Source: Candidatus Obscuribacterales bacterium
Lineage (GTDB): Bacteria; Cyanobacteriota; Vampirovibrionia; Obscuribacterales; Obscuribacteraceae
DNA: 64,000 nucleotides
Direction: 5' to 3'
Assembly: GCA_031292355.1 (NCBI GenBank)
Contig: JARLHI010000075.1
Span: 460,999-524,998 of the forward strand
Part shown: positions 26,617-35,091 of the stretch, piece by piece
Numbering within the stretch: position 1 is the first letter of the stretch
Layout of the letters: each line of letters opens with the position of its first letter
Notes under the pieces: model-generated
What the model was told of the DNA's origin: nothing
Databases searched by the model: none
The model's input: the letters and a program-made list of their open reading frames with translations, nothing else
Translations under genes and position numbers: made by a program

Positions 26617-27737
26617 CAAATCTAAGTGGAGGCACCTTGCAGGAAAAGTGGTTTGAGAATGAGGAAGACGCAGCCAAGCTGCAATTAGAAAAGTATGACA
26701 AGCAATCACATGTCGAATTGCGGTGCGAATTCACAAGTTTATTGCCTAACATTCCTAGCACAGAACTTGAACGTATTCTGCTTGAGCGATTGACGCATTC
26801 GTTGCTCGCCTCTCCTTGTCCGATGTTCCCAATTGCGAAAGACCTCGATACGGTCTTCTTGGATTATGACTCTCCCTTGATGTCCACCTATATTCGGTGC
26901 TCACTCAACAAATCCAGTCAGTTCTTCTTGTTTAGAACACTCGTCGAAGACACGCAATATCTGCGCTACCCAACTTTGAATATTGGACAGTGTATGGCAT
27001 TGCTTCCTATGACGGCCTTTATAGCATCGTTGCTTATTTGCATCGGTAAGTTGGCTAATGACCTCCAGCACGACAAGAGCAAAACGATTACGGTAGCTTT
27101 AGAGATAGCTGACATCAAAGGGCGAATACTTTTTGGCGATCTGCCATTTGATATTGGAATACCGAGCCCGATCTTTCGGTGTGCAGAAGACAGGGTCTCA
27201 ATCGTAGAACATCTAAGCACAGAGGAGATTGAGAAACAGCTTGAGGACACTGTAGATAGGTTTACATCACGTATTTTTCGGTGCTTCCAACGCACATCGT
27301 CGTCGCCCGATACGTTTGGTCGAACCCACCCTGAGTGGTATGAACATCCACAACATCATCCTGACACGTTGCGAGTCATTGAAGCTGTGAAAGCAGGATA
27401 CTACAAATTTTGGAGACCGCCAGGCGAGGTCGTCGCGACAGTTGAGGAACTGGAGAAGATTTTTCAACCTAGTAGGGAGTTCATCATGAAAGCCATAGAG
27501 GCTGGCCCTACATGGGATTTGGAATACGAAACACGAGACCAAATCGACCTCAAAACCATTAGGGGTGCAAGCGGTCAGGAGTTTCCTCCTAATACTTACT
27601 GGGCGCTGTTTTCGCGGATGCAATCGTATGGTTTAGTTGAGGGTGTGACTAGATCAGGTGCAGCAGTTAAGGCACGCCAACTTCGTTTGACTAGGCTAGG
27701 AAAGTGGATAAACGAGCGACTTTCTCAGAACAGCTGA
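26613..27737 (+). CDS. Unknown partner of the trypsin-like protease
   Basis: This 374-residue protein overlaps the protease gene by ATGA. I recognise no family. Residues 130-150 are hydrophobic ('CMALLPMTAFIASLLICI') and could be a buried helix or a membrane segment. The C-terminal 80 residues ('YWALFSRMQSYGLVEGV ... LRLTRLGKWI') look like a winged helix. Tight coupling suggests it is the sensor, regulator or substrate of the protease. Confidence 0.7.
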   Translation: MTNLSGGTLQEKWFENEEDAAKLQLEKYDKQSHVELRCEFTSLLPNIPSTELERILLERLTHSLLASPCPMFPIAKDLDTVFLDYDSPLMSTYIRCSLNKSSQFFLFRTLVEDTQYLRYPTLNIGQCMALLPMTAFIASLLICIGKLANDLQHDKSKTITVALEIADIKGRILFGDLPFDIGIPSPIFRCAEDRVSIVEHLSTEEIEKQLEDTVDRFTSRIFRCFQRTSSSPDTFGRTHPEWYEHPQHHPDTLRVIEAVKAGYYKFWRPPGEVVATVEELEKIFQPSREFIMKAIEAGPTWDLEYETRDQIDLKTIRGASGQEFPPNTYWALFSRMQSYGLVEGVTRSGAAVKARQLRLTRLGKWINERLSQNS

Positions 27738-27824
27738 CGGAGTAGTTCGACCATACAAAGAGGATGATTAGGGATTGACCAGGCGCTTCAGGTAAAAGAA
27801 CTATGACATTGCTGCAATTTCAAA

Positions 27825-28579
27825 CTATTCGCGCAGTGTCTCGAATTCAATTATGGCGTTCTCGGTGCAGGTGAGACTTGCCGTAAGCAACAAGCGTAAA
27901 GTGTCAATTTCCAAAAATTCTGGGCACTCAATCATGCTCAGCGTTGTCCTAAACAAGTCGAGATCTGGTATCAGACGCTCTTTATCAAGCGAATTTGTTA
28001 TTGGATACATATAATAGGGTTCAAGAAGTCGCGCTAGCGGACTGTACTTTTGCTCAAGTACTAAGTATCGTTCATGTTTGTCGGTTGCAACCCAAACAGG
28101 ACCCCCCCATATGGTTCGCAGCACAGTCGAATTAATCGAGCAGTCGGCTTATGCGTATGCACCTGCTGGCAGAAATATAATTGCATCCATGTTCGCAGAT
28201 ACTGTTTCTGAAATGCCTCCCAGTCAAACAGACGGATATTGCTGTTCTTCGCTGCTTCAACTACTCAGCTTTGAAAACCTTTAGCAGATACTATCCAGCC
28301 CCAATTTGCACCACAATCATTGACCAGAGTTCTCAGAGAGTGCACCACGGTTTTCGACACCTTTCTCTTCCAAAGCTTGCACTCGATAATTGTGGTGACG
28401 GGTGGAACTTGCTCATTATTCTCTGCTAGCACGTCGACATTTACACGACCACGCACGGTTTGTATTTGAACATCCGTGGCAGCCGACAAGCAACACTCAT
28501 TTAGGAGCCTGGCAACACAGTCTTGCAGTGCTCGCCACTGCGTAGGGAGATTATCAATCATCAGACATGTCATATTCAT
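27825..28579 (-). pseudogene. Mrr-like restriction endonuclease broken by stop and frameshift
   Basis: The first 104 codons (28579 down to 28268) hold the nuclease core: 'GRVNVDVLAEN' (Asp), then 'TTIIECKLWKRKVSK' (E-x-K) and 'WGWIVSAKGFQS'. A TGA follows where a glycine codon would be expected ('GFQS-stop-VVEAAKNSNIRLFDW'). The frame continues to a run of seven G (C on the plus strand, 28102-28108), after which the reading shifts and the last 99 codons lie in another frame ('RTIWGGPVWVATDKHERY'). Two lesions make it a pseudogene unless the homopolymer is a sequencing error. Confidence 0.75.
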
Positions 28580-28687
28580 GGCAGTATTGAAAGAATTGAC
28601 ATTAACGTGTTAACCTCTCACACTCAACTTAATCGACTAATCGAAGACCAAGCTAATTAGCGGGGTGCAGTGACAAACCGGTTTACG

Positions 28688-30301
28688 TCAATCAGCCACT
28701 ACTTGCAGGTTGCGCGAAAAATAATTAGAAACTGAAACCTTCGGTGTCAGGGCTGGGCACCACCTCTTTAATGATTTTTTCATGAACTCGACAACCGTCA
28801 CAGTAACAAGCTCAACCTTATCAGATCTGCACAAAACAAGGAACGCATCGTGCATCGGTAAAACGATTTTCGCATGAGGTCTAATTTCTGAGTGGATCAT
28901 TACAAGGGCCTCTTTGAAAATCAATGAGCCAGTGCCTTGAACTTTGTGACTTACGATCGTCCTTCTCTGTTTTGGCGATAAATCGCCATCGCTAATTTTA
29001 AAGTACTTGGTGCAAGCCTGAGCGGTGCTTATACGTGAGGTCGACAACACTTCCGAGTAAAGTTCTTCTTTCCACTCCATGATTCGCTTGAACCGCTTAA
29101 AAAACTTTTCTAAACGCACACCAGCACCTAGTTGGTGCTTATTTGCGAGCTTCTTCAAAGAGGTAACACTCATTCCATAACTGTAAGATAAGAATAAGAC
29201 CTTGGCAAAATTCCTTGAGCTTATATCAGAGAATACCGAGTCGGCTATAAACTCATAGATATCACGCGAATTGTAGAGATCGATCAAATCTGCGCATCCG
29301 CTCAAAGAGCCAAGTATGCCAGCTTCAAATTGATCATAGTCTACGTATATAAATTGATGACCCGGAGGTGCTGAAATGATTCGCCTGTTAACTTTGGAAA
29401 TATTTTGAAGCTCAGGATCTTTGAAAATAATTCTGCCCGTTGTAGTTCCGAAGATTTCAACAATCGGATGTAACCGAGAGCCACTAGCTGGAATTTTCTT
29501 GAAGATTTGCTGTTCTCTACGAAGTGAAATCACGTCCGCCAACGTCCCCAACACTGGTTCGGTGGCTGCCAACAATTCAATTTGACGGTCCACCTGTTCA
29601 ACATGCACAGCCTCATCACCATATTGCTTCAGAATTTTCGTCTTGTCGTATTCGTTGGGTAAACAAAGTGGAATATTCGTTGTGTCAGACAAAGTTTTTA
29701 TTCGAGTATAAAGATTTTTTTCTACATTCCGACGAATGCCGTTTATCATACGACTGTCATACAAAACTCCTTCTACGGAAATGTTCGCCACCACTGCAAA
29801 CGCAGGCTGTTCGATTGAAAAAAAACGATTAACAGCTGGCTGGTGCGCCAAGTCTTCGATCAACTTTATGATGTTCAGCTTGAAACAATTTAAAAAAGCC
29901 TGAACGATTTCATTCAATTTTTGCTGACTTGAACGCAGTTCCATATGCCCCCAAAAAGCTGAAAGATATTGATCGATGGCTGCATGATTTGTACCCTCAA
30001 TGCTTTGGAGCAGCCTCGCAACATTCGACCGAGCCGTTGTAGTTTTTTTATCTTCATTTGAGCATATCGTCATCGCTAAATGACTAGCGTCAGCGATGTT
30101 CGGTGGGAACGTTTGTTTCGCTACTACGAATTCATCAATCAGTAGCGAAGTGTCGTGAAAAAACAGAGTGTCAGCGTGACATTGCAAATCGTCTCTACGA
30201 ATTTGTTCAACCTTGCCATCGCTCAACAATAGATAGTAATGACTATCATGACGATTGCTAAAATCTTTCATGAAAGTGGCGAAGGATATTTTTTTATTCA
30301 T
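28688..30301 (-). CDS. Family A (PolA-like) DNA polymerase linked to a reverse transcriptase
   Basis: The 537-residue protein has the family A polymerase motifs: 'TGR' (288-290) and 'LQNI' (298-301), motif A 'DYDQFE' (Asp 321), motif B 'RNFAKVLFLSYSYG' (Arg 363, Lys 367, Tyr 375), 'KVQGTGSLIF', and motif C 'MHDAF' (His 484, Asp 485). Motif C has Ala where HDE is usual. The 5' nuclease domain is absent, and residues 20-85 may be a degenerate proofreading domain. The gene starts 8 bases inside the end of the reverse transcriptase gene, so the two are coupled. It may make the second strand on reverse-transcribed DNA. Confidence 0.9.
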   Translation of the reverse strand: MNKKISFATFMKDFSNRHDSHYYLLLSDGKVEQIRRDDLQCHADTLFFHDTSLLIDEFVVAKQTFPPNIADASHLAMTICSNEDKKTTTARSNVARLLQSIEGTNHAAIDQYLSAFWGHMELRSSQQKLNEIVQAFLNCFKLNIIKLIEDLAHQPAVNRFFSIEQPAFAVVANISVEGVLYDSRMINGIRRNVEKNLYTRIKTLSDTTNIPLCLPNEYDKTKILKQYGDEAVHVEQVDRQIELLAATEPVLGTLADVISLRREQQIFKKIPASGSRLHPIVEIFGTTTGRIIFKDPELQNISKVNRRIISAPPGHQFIYVDYDQFEAGILGSLSGCADLIDLYNSRDIYEFIADSVFSDISSRNFAKVLFLSYSYGMSVTSLKKLANKHQLGAGVRLEKFFKRFKRIMEWKEELYSEVLSTSRISTAQACTKYFKISDGDLSPKQRRTIVSHKVQGTGSLIFKEALVMIHSEIRPHAKIVLPMHDAFLVLCRSDKVELVTVTVVEFMKKSLKRWCPALTPKVSVSNYFSRNLQVVAD

Positions 30302-31943
30302 ATTGGCTCAAGTGGTCATACAACTCGTGAAAACTAAATGGCTCGGGAGATGAGATGTATACGCCCTTCAAAGCTGATTCTTTTATTCGTCGTCCCGTAC
30401 CGCGCACAGACGGAACGCAAGCTTTGGCAATGTCTCTGTAGAACGGATGCAAGTCTCTTTCATGCAGACTTAGAAGCACAGCACGCTGAAACATAAAACA
30501 CTTGTTTTTCTGCAACTTGCGCCAAATGTCGCTATCCACCTTCTCTGGATAGAGCTTTGCCAGATACACGAGGGCAGAATTGCATTCGGGCGAGTAAACT
30601 TCTTCGTTTACGAGCGTGATCGCCAAAGTTTGAAGCTTCGGTGACAAAATATCTTTTAAAGCAAACATGCGCCAGAGTAAAAAATTTTGCCAAGGAGAAA
30701 TTGTTTTTTCTCGATCGCAAATATACTCGATCAGTCTCGTCTGATTTTGGAAGCTCAACTGGCAAGCTGACAAAAACGAAACGAATTTGTCACTCGTTAC
30801 TGCATTCTCCTCTAAAGCATCGATAACTCCCGTCGCTATTTGGTTGAAATGCTCCGCTCCCAAATCAAAGTTTTCGCACCTCAAAAGCCTCTCGAGCCTC
30901 TCAATGCAAAATCTAAACGCTCTGCTCTGGGTTTTTTGTTCTTGAATAAGTTTTTGACAAAGCTCTGCCAGCAATGGTAGAGACCTTGCTATAACAAACT
31001 TGCTGCGAGAGCGGAACATTGCATCAATTCTATCTATAGACTCATTGTCGCTCTCAAAAAATCTTTCGACAGCTGCATGGTCAGTAGCATCAAAAATTAT
31101 TGTTTTCTGTGTATTTGTACTTAAGCCGAAATTACGGAGTTCCGAGATGAGAATCTTGAGAGCCCGACGAGCTTGATACTTGTCCTCACAAATCACGCGA
31201 ATGTCATCAACATATCGATAATAATCAAAATTATGTGCCAGCATAATTTCGTCAAGTTTGCTCATCACGACATTTGATATGAAATGAGACGCATCTCTAT
31301 TTTGAGCTAGACCGTTCAAACCATTGAACGACCAATATTTTAAACATCGGAGCAGTGTCTCGATAGCACAGCGGATTTCAATTTTTTCCGAAACACCATG
31401 ATCGGAATTTTGCAATAACCGCTCAAAGGTGCTTCGGATATCAGCGACGGAAATATTCTCAAAGAAATTTTGCACATCGGTTATCAGCAACGTCTTTCTA
31501 TCGTCGAGCGAATACTTGGTTATACCTTGAAAAATATTCCATTGCTCTATTTTATGCCTAATTAAATACTTCGCCCGATCACTACTCTGACTTGTCTCCA
31601 GTCGATGGCTTAAAACACGCTTGGATAACGAAGAATCCAGACGCAACATGAGGAACGATGTTGTCGCCTGATAAACGAATCGATCGATTATATCTGTTTC
31701 CAGGCTATATCTTAATGCAAAATGACTCTTCGGAATATTGAACAAAGAGTGCTTACCCGGAACGTACATTCCGTGATTTTGAGAGACATTGCTCAAAATG
31801 TATTCGACGATAACCGCGGGCTTCAAAAAATCTTCGTAGTACAGGAAATCCGGAAACCAATCATCTCGAAGGTCTTGCCTTAGATGGGTAAGACTTCTAT
31901 CTATGGGAACGCTAAATCCACCAAGATTCACCAGATCGCTCAT
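30294..31943 (-). CDS. Reverse transcriptase of the UG/Abi type
   Basis: The 549-residue protein has an RT core in its first 300 residues: 'LLITDVQNFFENIS' (motif A Asp, about 156), 'GLAQNRDASHFISNVV' (motif B-like, a degenerate PQG...S), 'YYRYVDDIRVI' (Y-V-D-D, about 244-247) and 'LSTNTQKT'. The remaining 250 residues are helical with no known domain, as in Abi and UG-type defence RTs. It lacks the maturase and endonuclease domains of group II introns. ATG at 31943 is preferred over ATG 31958 because AAGGAAG lies just before it. It overlaps a PolA-like gene. Confidence 0.9.
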   Translation of the reverse strand: MSDLVNLGGFSVPIDRSLTHLRQDLRDDWFPDFLYYEDFLKPAVIVEYILSNVSQNHGMYVPGKHSLFNIPKSHFALRYSLETDIIDRFVYQATTSFLMLRLDSSLSKRVLSHRLETSQSSDRAKYLIRHKIEQWNIFQGITKYSLDDRKTLLITDVQNFFENISVADIRSTFERLLQNSDHGVSEKIEIRCAIETLLRCLKYWSFNGLNGLAQNRDASHFISNVVMSKLDEIMLAHNFDYYRYVDDIRVICEDKYQARRALKILISELRNFGLSTNTQKTIIFDATDHAAVERFFESDNESIDRIDAMFRSRSKFVIARSLPLLAELCQKLIQEQKTQSRAFRFCIERLERLLRCENFDLGAEHFNQIATGVIDALEENAVTSDKFVSFLSACQLSFQNQTRLIEYICDREKTISPWQNFLLWRMFALKDILSPKLQTLAITLVNEEVYSPECNSALVYLAKLYPEKVDSDIWRKLQKNKCFMFQRAVLLSLHERDLHPFYRDIAKACVPSVRGTGRRIKESALKGVYISSPEPFSFHELYDHLSQYE

Positions 31944-32098
31944 CAACTTCCTTTGCATTCCAGAGAAGGGCCAATTTCACCACGTATCTGCGGCCGACAA
32001 GTTCCATCATTCAATTATGCCTTTTGTTGTACGAATATACTCAACCCGTCGGTTGAACAATATATCATCTGCCCCGACCTCATTTTTATGGCCGATGC

Positions 32099-32281
32099 TT
32101 AGCAGACTCTTTCCAGTTCTATATCTTCTTCAAACAGTTTTTGCAAATTGCTCTTTTCTTTGAACGGCTGCATGAATTTTTCAGATGCTTGATTGTTCAC
32201 TGCGTGATTCACATTCAATGCGGGCTGCGGTGTCATGGTATTGGCCGGCCAATCGCAGCATCTAATCTGGCTCTCTGCCAA
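32099..32281 (-). pseudogene. Transposase-tail relic, right copy
   Basis: The minus strand reads 'NHAVNNQASEKFMQPF' and 'KSNLQKLFEEDIELE', matching the relic at 23316-23400. The 5' part is unrelated filler. It lies upstream of the reverse transcriptase gene and, with the other copy, brackets the SieB-protease-RT stretch. Confidence 0.55.
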
Positions 32282-32419
32282 GAAGAGTGCGTTCGTGACA
32301 ATTGCCTAAGTTTATTCAGGTCTCTTCTCTTCTGATTTTGGTCGATGCCCACGCAGTTGTCCAAGCCACACGCTGGTTTATACTTTAGTAGTTCGACGTC
32401 GCAATTAAAGTGAGAAAAG

Positions 32420-33437
32420 ATGATTCCCAATGGTCCCAAAAGTTTGAAACTTAATCGCATGCGGCAAATCGACCTGCGTCAAGCATGGAACCATGAATCA
32501 TATAATTTTACGACCTGGCTATCAAAATCTGAAAATATCGAACTACTTGCTGAGGCACTAGAAGTTGACGGGCTAACAGTGGAAAACGCGGAGGTTCCCG
32601 TTGGAACATTCAGAGCCGACCTCTTGTGCATCGAAGAGGGAACGGGCAAACGGGTGGTCATTGAAAATCAACTAGAAGTTACTGACCATGACCACTTGGG
32701 AAAGATTCTCCTATATACAGCAGGTCTCAAAGCTTCCATTGTTGTCTGGATTGCTGAAAGTTTTAGAGACGAGCACCGTGCGTGCTGCTCTAGACTGGCT
32801 AAACGCGAATACAGGAGAATCCTTCGACTTTTTTGGACTCCAGATTGAATTGTGGCAGATCGGCGATTCCGATGTGGCACCACGCTTCAACGTCATCAGC
32901 AAGCCTAACGAATGGAGCAAGCGGCGCTTTGAAGCCGCTCATGAACAGGAAAGTCAAAGCGAAGCAAAGCAACTTCAGCTGGAATTTTGGCAAGCGTTCA
33001 AATCTTTTGTCCTTACCAATAGTAAGCTTTTGCGGCCTCGAAAACCCCGCCCGCAACATTGGACAAACTTTGCCATTGGAGGCTCTGAATTCGGACTGAC
33101 TGCTTATGTAGACACTACAAAGAAAGTCATTCGAGTCAGCCTAGTGATCCGTGGCGAAAACGCGAAGACCTATTTTAGGATGCTCGAAAAAGAAAAGGCT
33201 CAGATTGAACACGAAATAGGCGAAGCGCTCGAATGGCGTGAGCTTCCAGATGGCATATACAGCACGATTGACTTACGACAAGCCAGTGACATAGCCGATA
33301 AAGAGCAATGGTTGTTCCAACATACCTGGCTTTGCACCAAGTTAGAGTCATTTCATAGAGCATTTGCGCAAAGAATTAAATTACTAGACATCGTGGCCGA
33401 CGCCAACATTCCGCTATCTCTTGACGCAACTGATTGA
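32420..33437 (+). pseudogene. DUF4268 nuclease gene with 4-bp duplication frameshift
   Basis: The first part (ATG 32420) encodes a PD-(D/E)XK-type core: 'PVGTFRADLLC' (Asp) and 'VVIENQLEVTDHDHLGKI' (E-N-Q, where K is often replaced), then 'VVWIAESFRDEHRA'. The family continues there with 'ALDWLN', but that sequence is in another frame. The cause is a tandem GTGC duplication at about 32779-32786: removing one GTGC restores 'DEHRAALDWLNANTGESFDF'. The rest, to 33437, has the DUF4268 C-terminal domain ('PRFNVISKPNEWSK'). Such proteins are predicted restriction-like nucleases of defence regions. Confidence 0.85.
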
Positions 33438-33516
33438 TGAACTTAAATCGATCAAAAATCACGAGCATCACTGATGAGCTGCGGTAACTTCAATCACTTA
33501 CTTCCAAATTGGCAAA

Positions 33517-33984
33517 ATGAAATCCATTATGTTCGTGAAGTCAGCATACATAGCCACCTGTGTTAGTGTTGTTACTGCAGCGTGCGCAAATCGCAGAGAA
33601 ACTGTGTTTTTACCATCAGATAACGGGCTGGTAAATTCGACCTCGCTTTCACCATCGTATGCGATGACGAATTCTGCCAGTTACGGTAAACCGGTTGACG
33701 CTAACGCGCTTTTATGGACTACAAGAGTCAACGACATTCTCGTGTCCAAGGTTATCAATGACGAACAACCATTAAGCGACGTGGTCTGCTTCTTTTCTGT
33801 AAACAATAAAGGCAAAATTGTTGACGCAGTAAGATTTTCTCGCTCCTTAAACCCAGATCTTGCCAAGAAAATAACAGATAATATTATGCATGCATCACCA
33901 CTTCCCATTCCAGGCGGCACAGCAAGAAAGATCTATTTCGAGATTGCACGAAACGGTGACACGTGCGTTGGTTTTGCAAAATGA
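33517..33984 (+). CDS. Exported protein with TonB-C-like domain
   Basis: The 155-residue protein has a signal sequence (residues 1-23, ending 'VVTAACA'); the cysteine could be lipidated but the box is not canonical. Residues 75-150 follow the TonB C-terminal-like fold seen in many exported proteins: 'SDVVCFFSVNNKGKIVDAVR', 'FSRSLNPDLAKKI' and 'ASPLPIPGG'. Such domains are often found in single copies in exported proteins of this kind of genome. No partner is visible. Confidence 0.6.
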   Translation: MKSIMFVKSAYIATCVSVVTAACANRRETVFLPSDNGLVNSTSLSPSYAMTNSASYGKPVDANALLWTTRVNDILVSKVINDEQPLSDVVCFFSVNNKGKIVDAVRFSRSLNPDLAKKITDNIMHASPLPIPGGTARKIYFEIARNGDTCVGFAK

Positions 33985-34022
33985 CAGCAAGCGATACCAG
34001 ATAAGAAAAGCTTCGTTCTGCT

Positions 34023-34169
34023 CTATTTGGGAGCCAAGCCATGTGCCACCATAACAGCATCAACATAATTGCCAACAGCGACTGCAATCTGGATTACTTT
34101 CAGAATAACCACGAATAGAAGACCTAGAACAATTTGCTGCGTGATGCGATTGATAGTGTTGTGATTCAT
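34023..34169 (-). CDS. 48-residue membrane peptide, copy 2
   Basis: ATG at 34169 opens 48 codons with a membrane helix ('IVLGLLFVVILKVIQIAVAV') and the tail 'NYVDAVMVAHGLAPK'. It parallels the peptide at 16370-16516 in length, helix position and tail. The upstream GC-rich repeat is also shared. Confidence 0.6.
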   Translation of the reverse strand: MNHNTINRITQQIVLGLLFVVILKVIQIAVAVGNYVDAVMVAHGLAPK

Positions 34170-34183
34170 ATTTTTGTCCTCGT

Positions 34184-34309
34184 AGAGCCACTGGCTGACT
34201 CTCAGGCACCGCCGAGGCTCCGGAATCAAGCCTCGCGAAGCGACCGCAGGCTTGGGCTTGATTTCGGTGGTTGCCTGGGCGGTATCATTGAAAAGCCAGG
34301 GGAGAGAAC
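34184..34309. repeat. GC-rich palindromic repeat, copy 2
   Basis: This block matches 16534-16655 at most positions, including the stem AAGCCTGCG / CGCGAGGCTT. It lies upstream of the second 48-residue peptide gene on the minus strand, so it may be a structured leader of that transcript. Confidence 0.7.
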
Positions 34310-34350
34310 CGGGAGCGCTTAGGAACTGGTGATGAGAGCAGACTAGCGCC

Positions 34351-34371
34351 GATGATGATGATGATGATGAT
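34351..34371. repeat. (GAT)7 microsatellite
   Basis: Seven GAT units follow AGCGCC, at the position where other copies of the dispersed repeat have two to four. Slipped-strand expansion is the likely cause. Confidence 0.8.
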
Positions 34372-35091
34372 CACATCAACTAATATCTCCATTCAGATAC
34401 GAGGAAACGCGTATGTACATCGATGCGGTCAAATACATCTATTCGTGGTTGTTTGGGCGAGGTGCAACTTTCTTCGTTTTTGAAAAAAACACTTTGGCAA
34501 ATTGCCAGAAAAATATCCTATTGTGAACGCAGAGTTTCCACGTTTCAGGCGTCTGGGCCTTGCGCTCGCACTCAGCCGCTACATGAAACTGCCAGGAAGT
34601 TCGAGTCATAAGAACACCGACAGACTCCAGAAATATTTCTCTGAGCGACTTGATGCACCGGGATAGTGAAAAGGGGCAGGTTGAAGGACCAGTGAGATCT
34701 ACAGATATCCTCCTCTCCAACGATAAACATATGAGCTTTGCATCGCACGGTCTGTATCGGATAAATGGCGTCAATGGCAAGCTCGCAGTTTGTATTTCTC
34801 AGCCTGCCCTATACAGTTCAAAGGTCGCCGGAGATGTCATTAAATTTTATGGCGCTGCGAATCGGCTAGATTCGTGCTGCCCTATACTGTCTAGATCGGA
34901 AATTGTGATGATACAGTGTAATGTCGTAGCGATTAAGCGTATCAAATTCCGTTTCAAACCACAGTTTCTTAGAACGCTTTTCGACTAGTATTGTACGTTT
35001 CGAGCGAGTAGGCAGCGAAGCCACAAAAGTAAGCCAAAGCATGGCTGGCAAAAAGAATTCGCGTTGTGACGTAAGTCGGTTTTAGAAAAGC
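34372..35091. other. Stretch without a convincing gene
   Basis: A plus-strand frame at 34650-34988 (112 codons) has no family resemblance and uneven composition, so I do not call it. The rest holds short frames only. It separates the repeat region from the nuclease-Fic gene. Confidence 0.5.

Noticed and set aside
30294..31943. Group II intron or retron reverse transcriptase
   Set aside because: No maturase or endonuclease domain is seen, and the long helical C-terminus and PolA partner do not fit a retron.
34650..34988. 112-codon hypothetical gene
   Set aside because: No family resemblance and no supporting ribosome-binding site; probably a chance frame in a relic-rich stretch.
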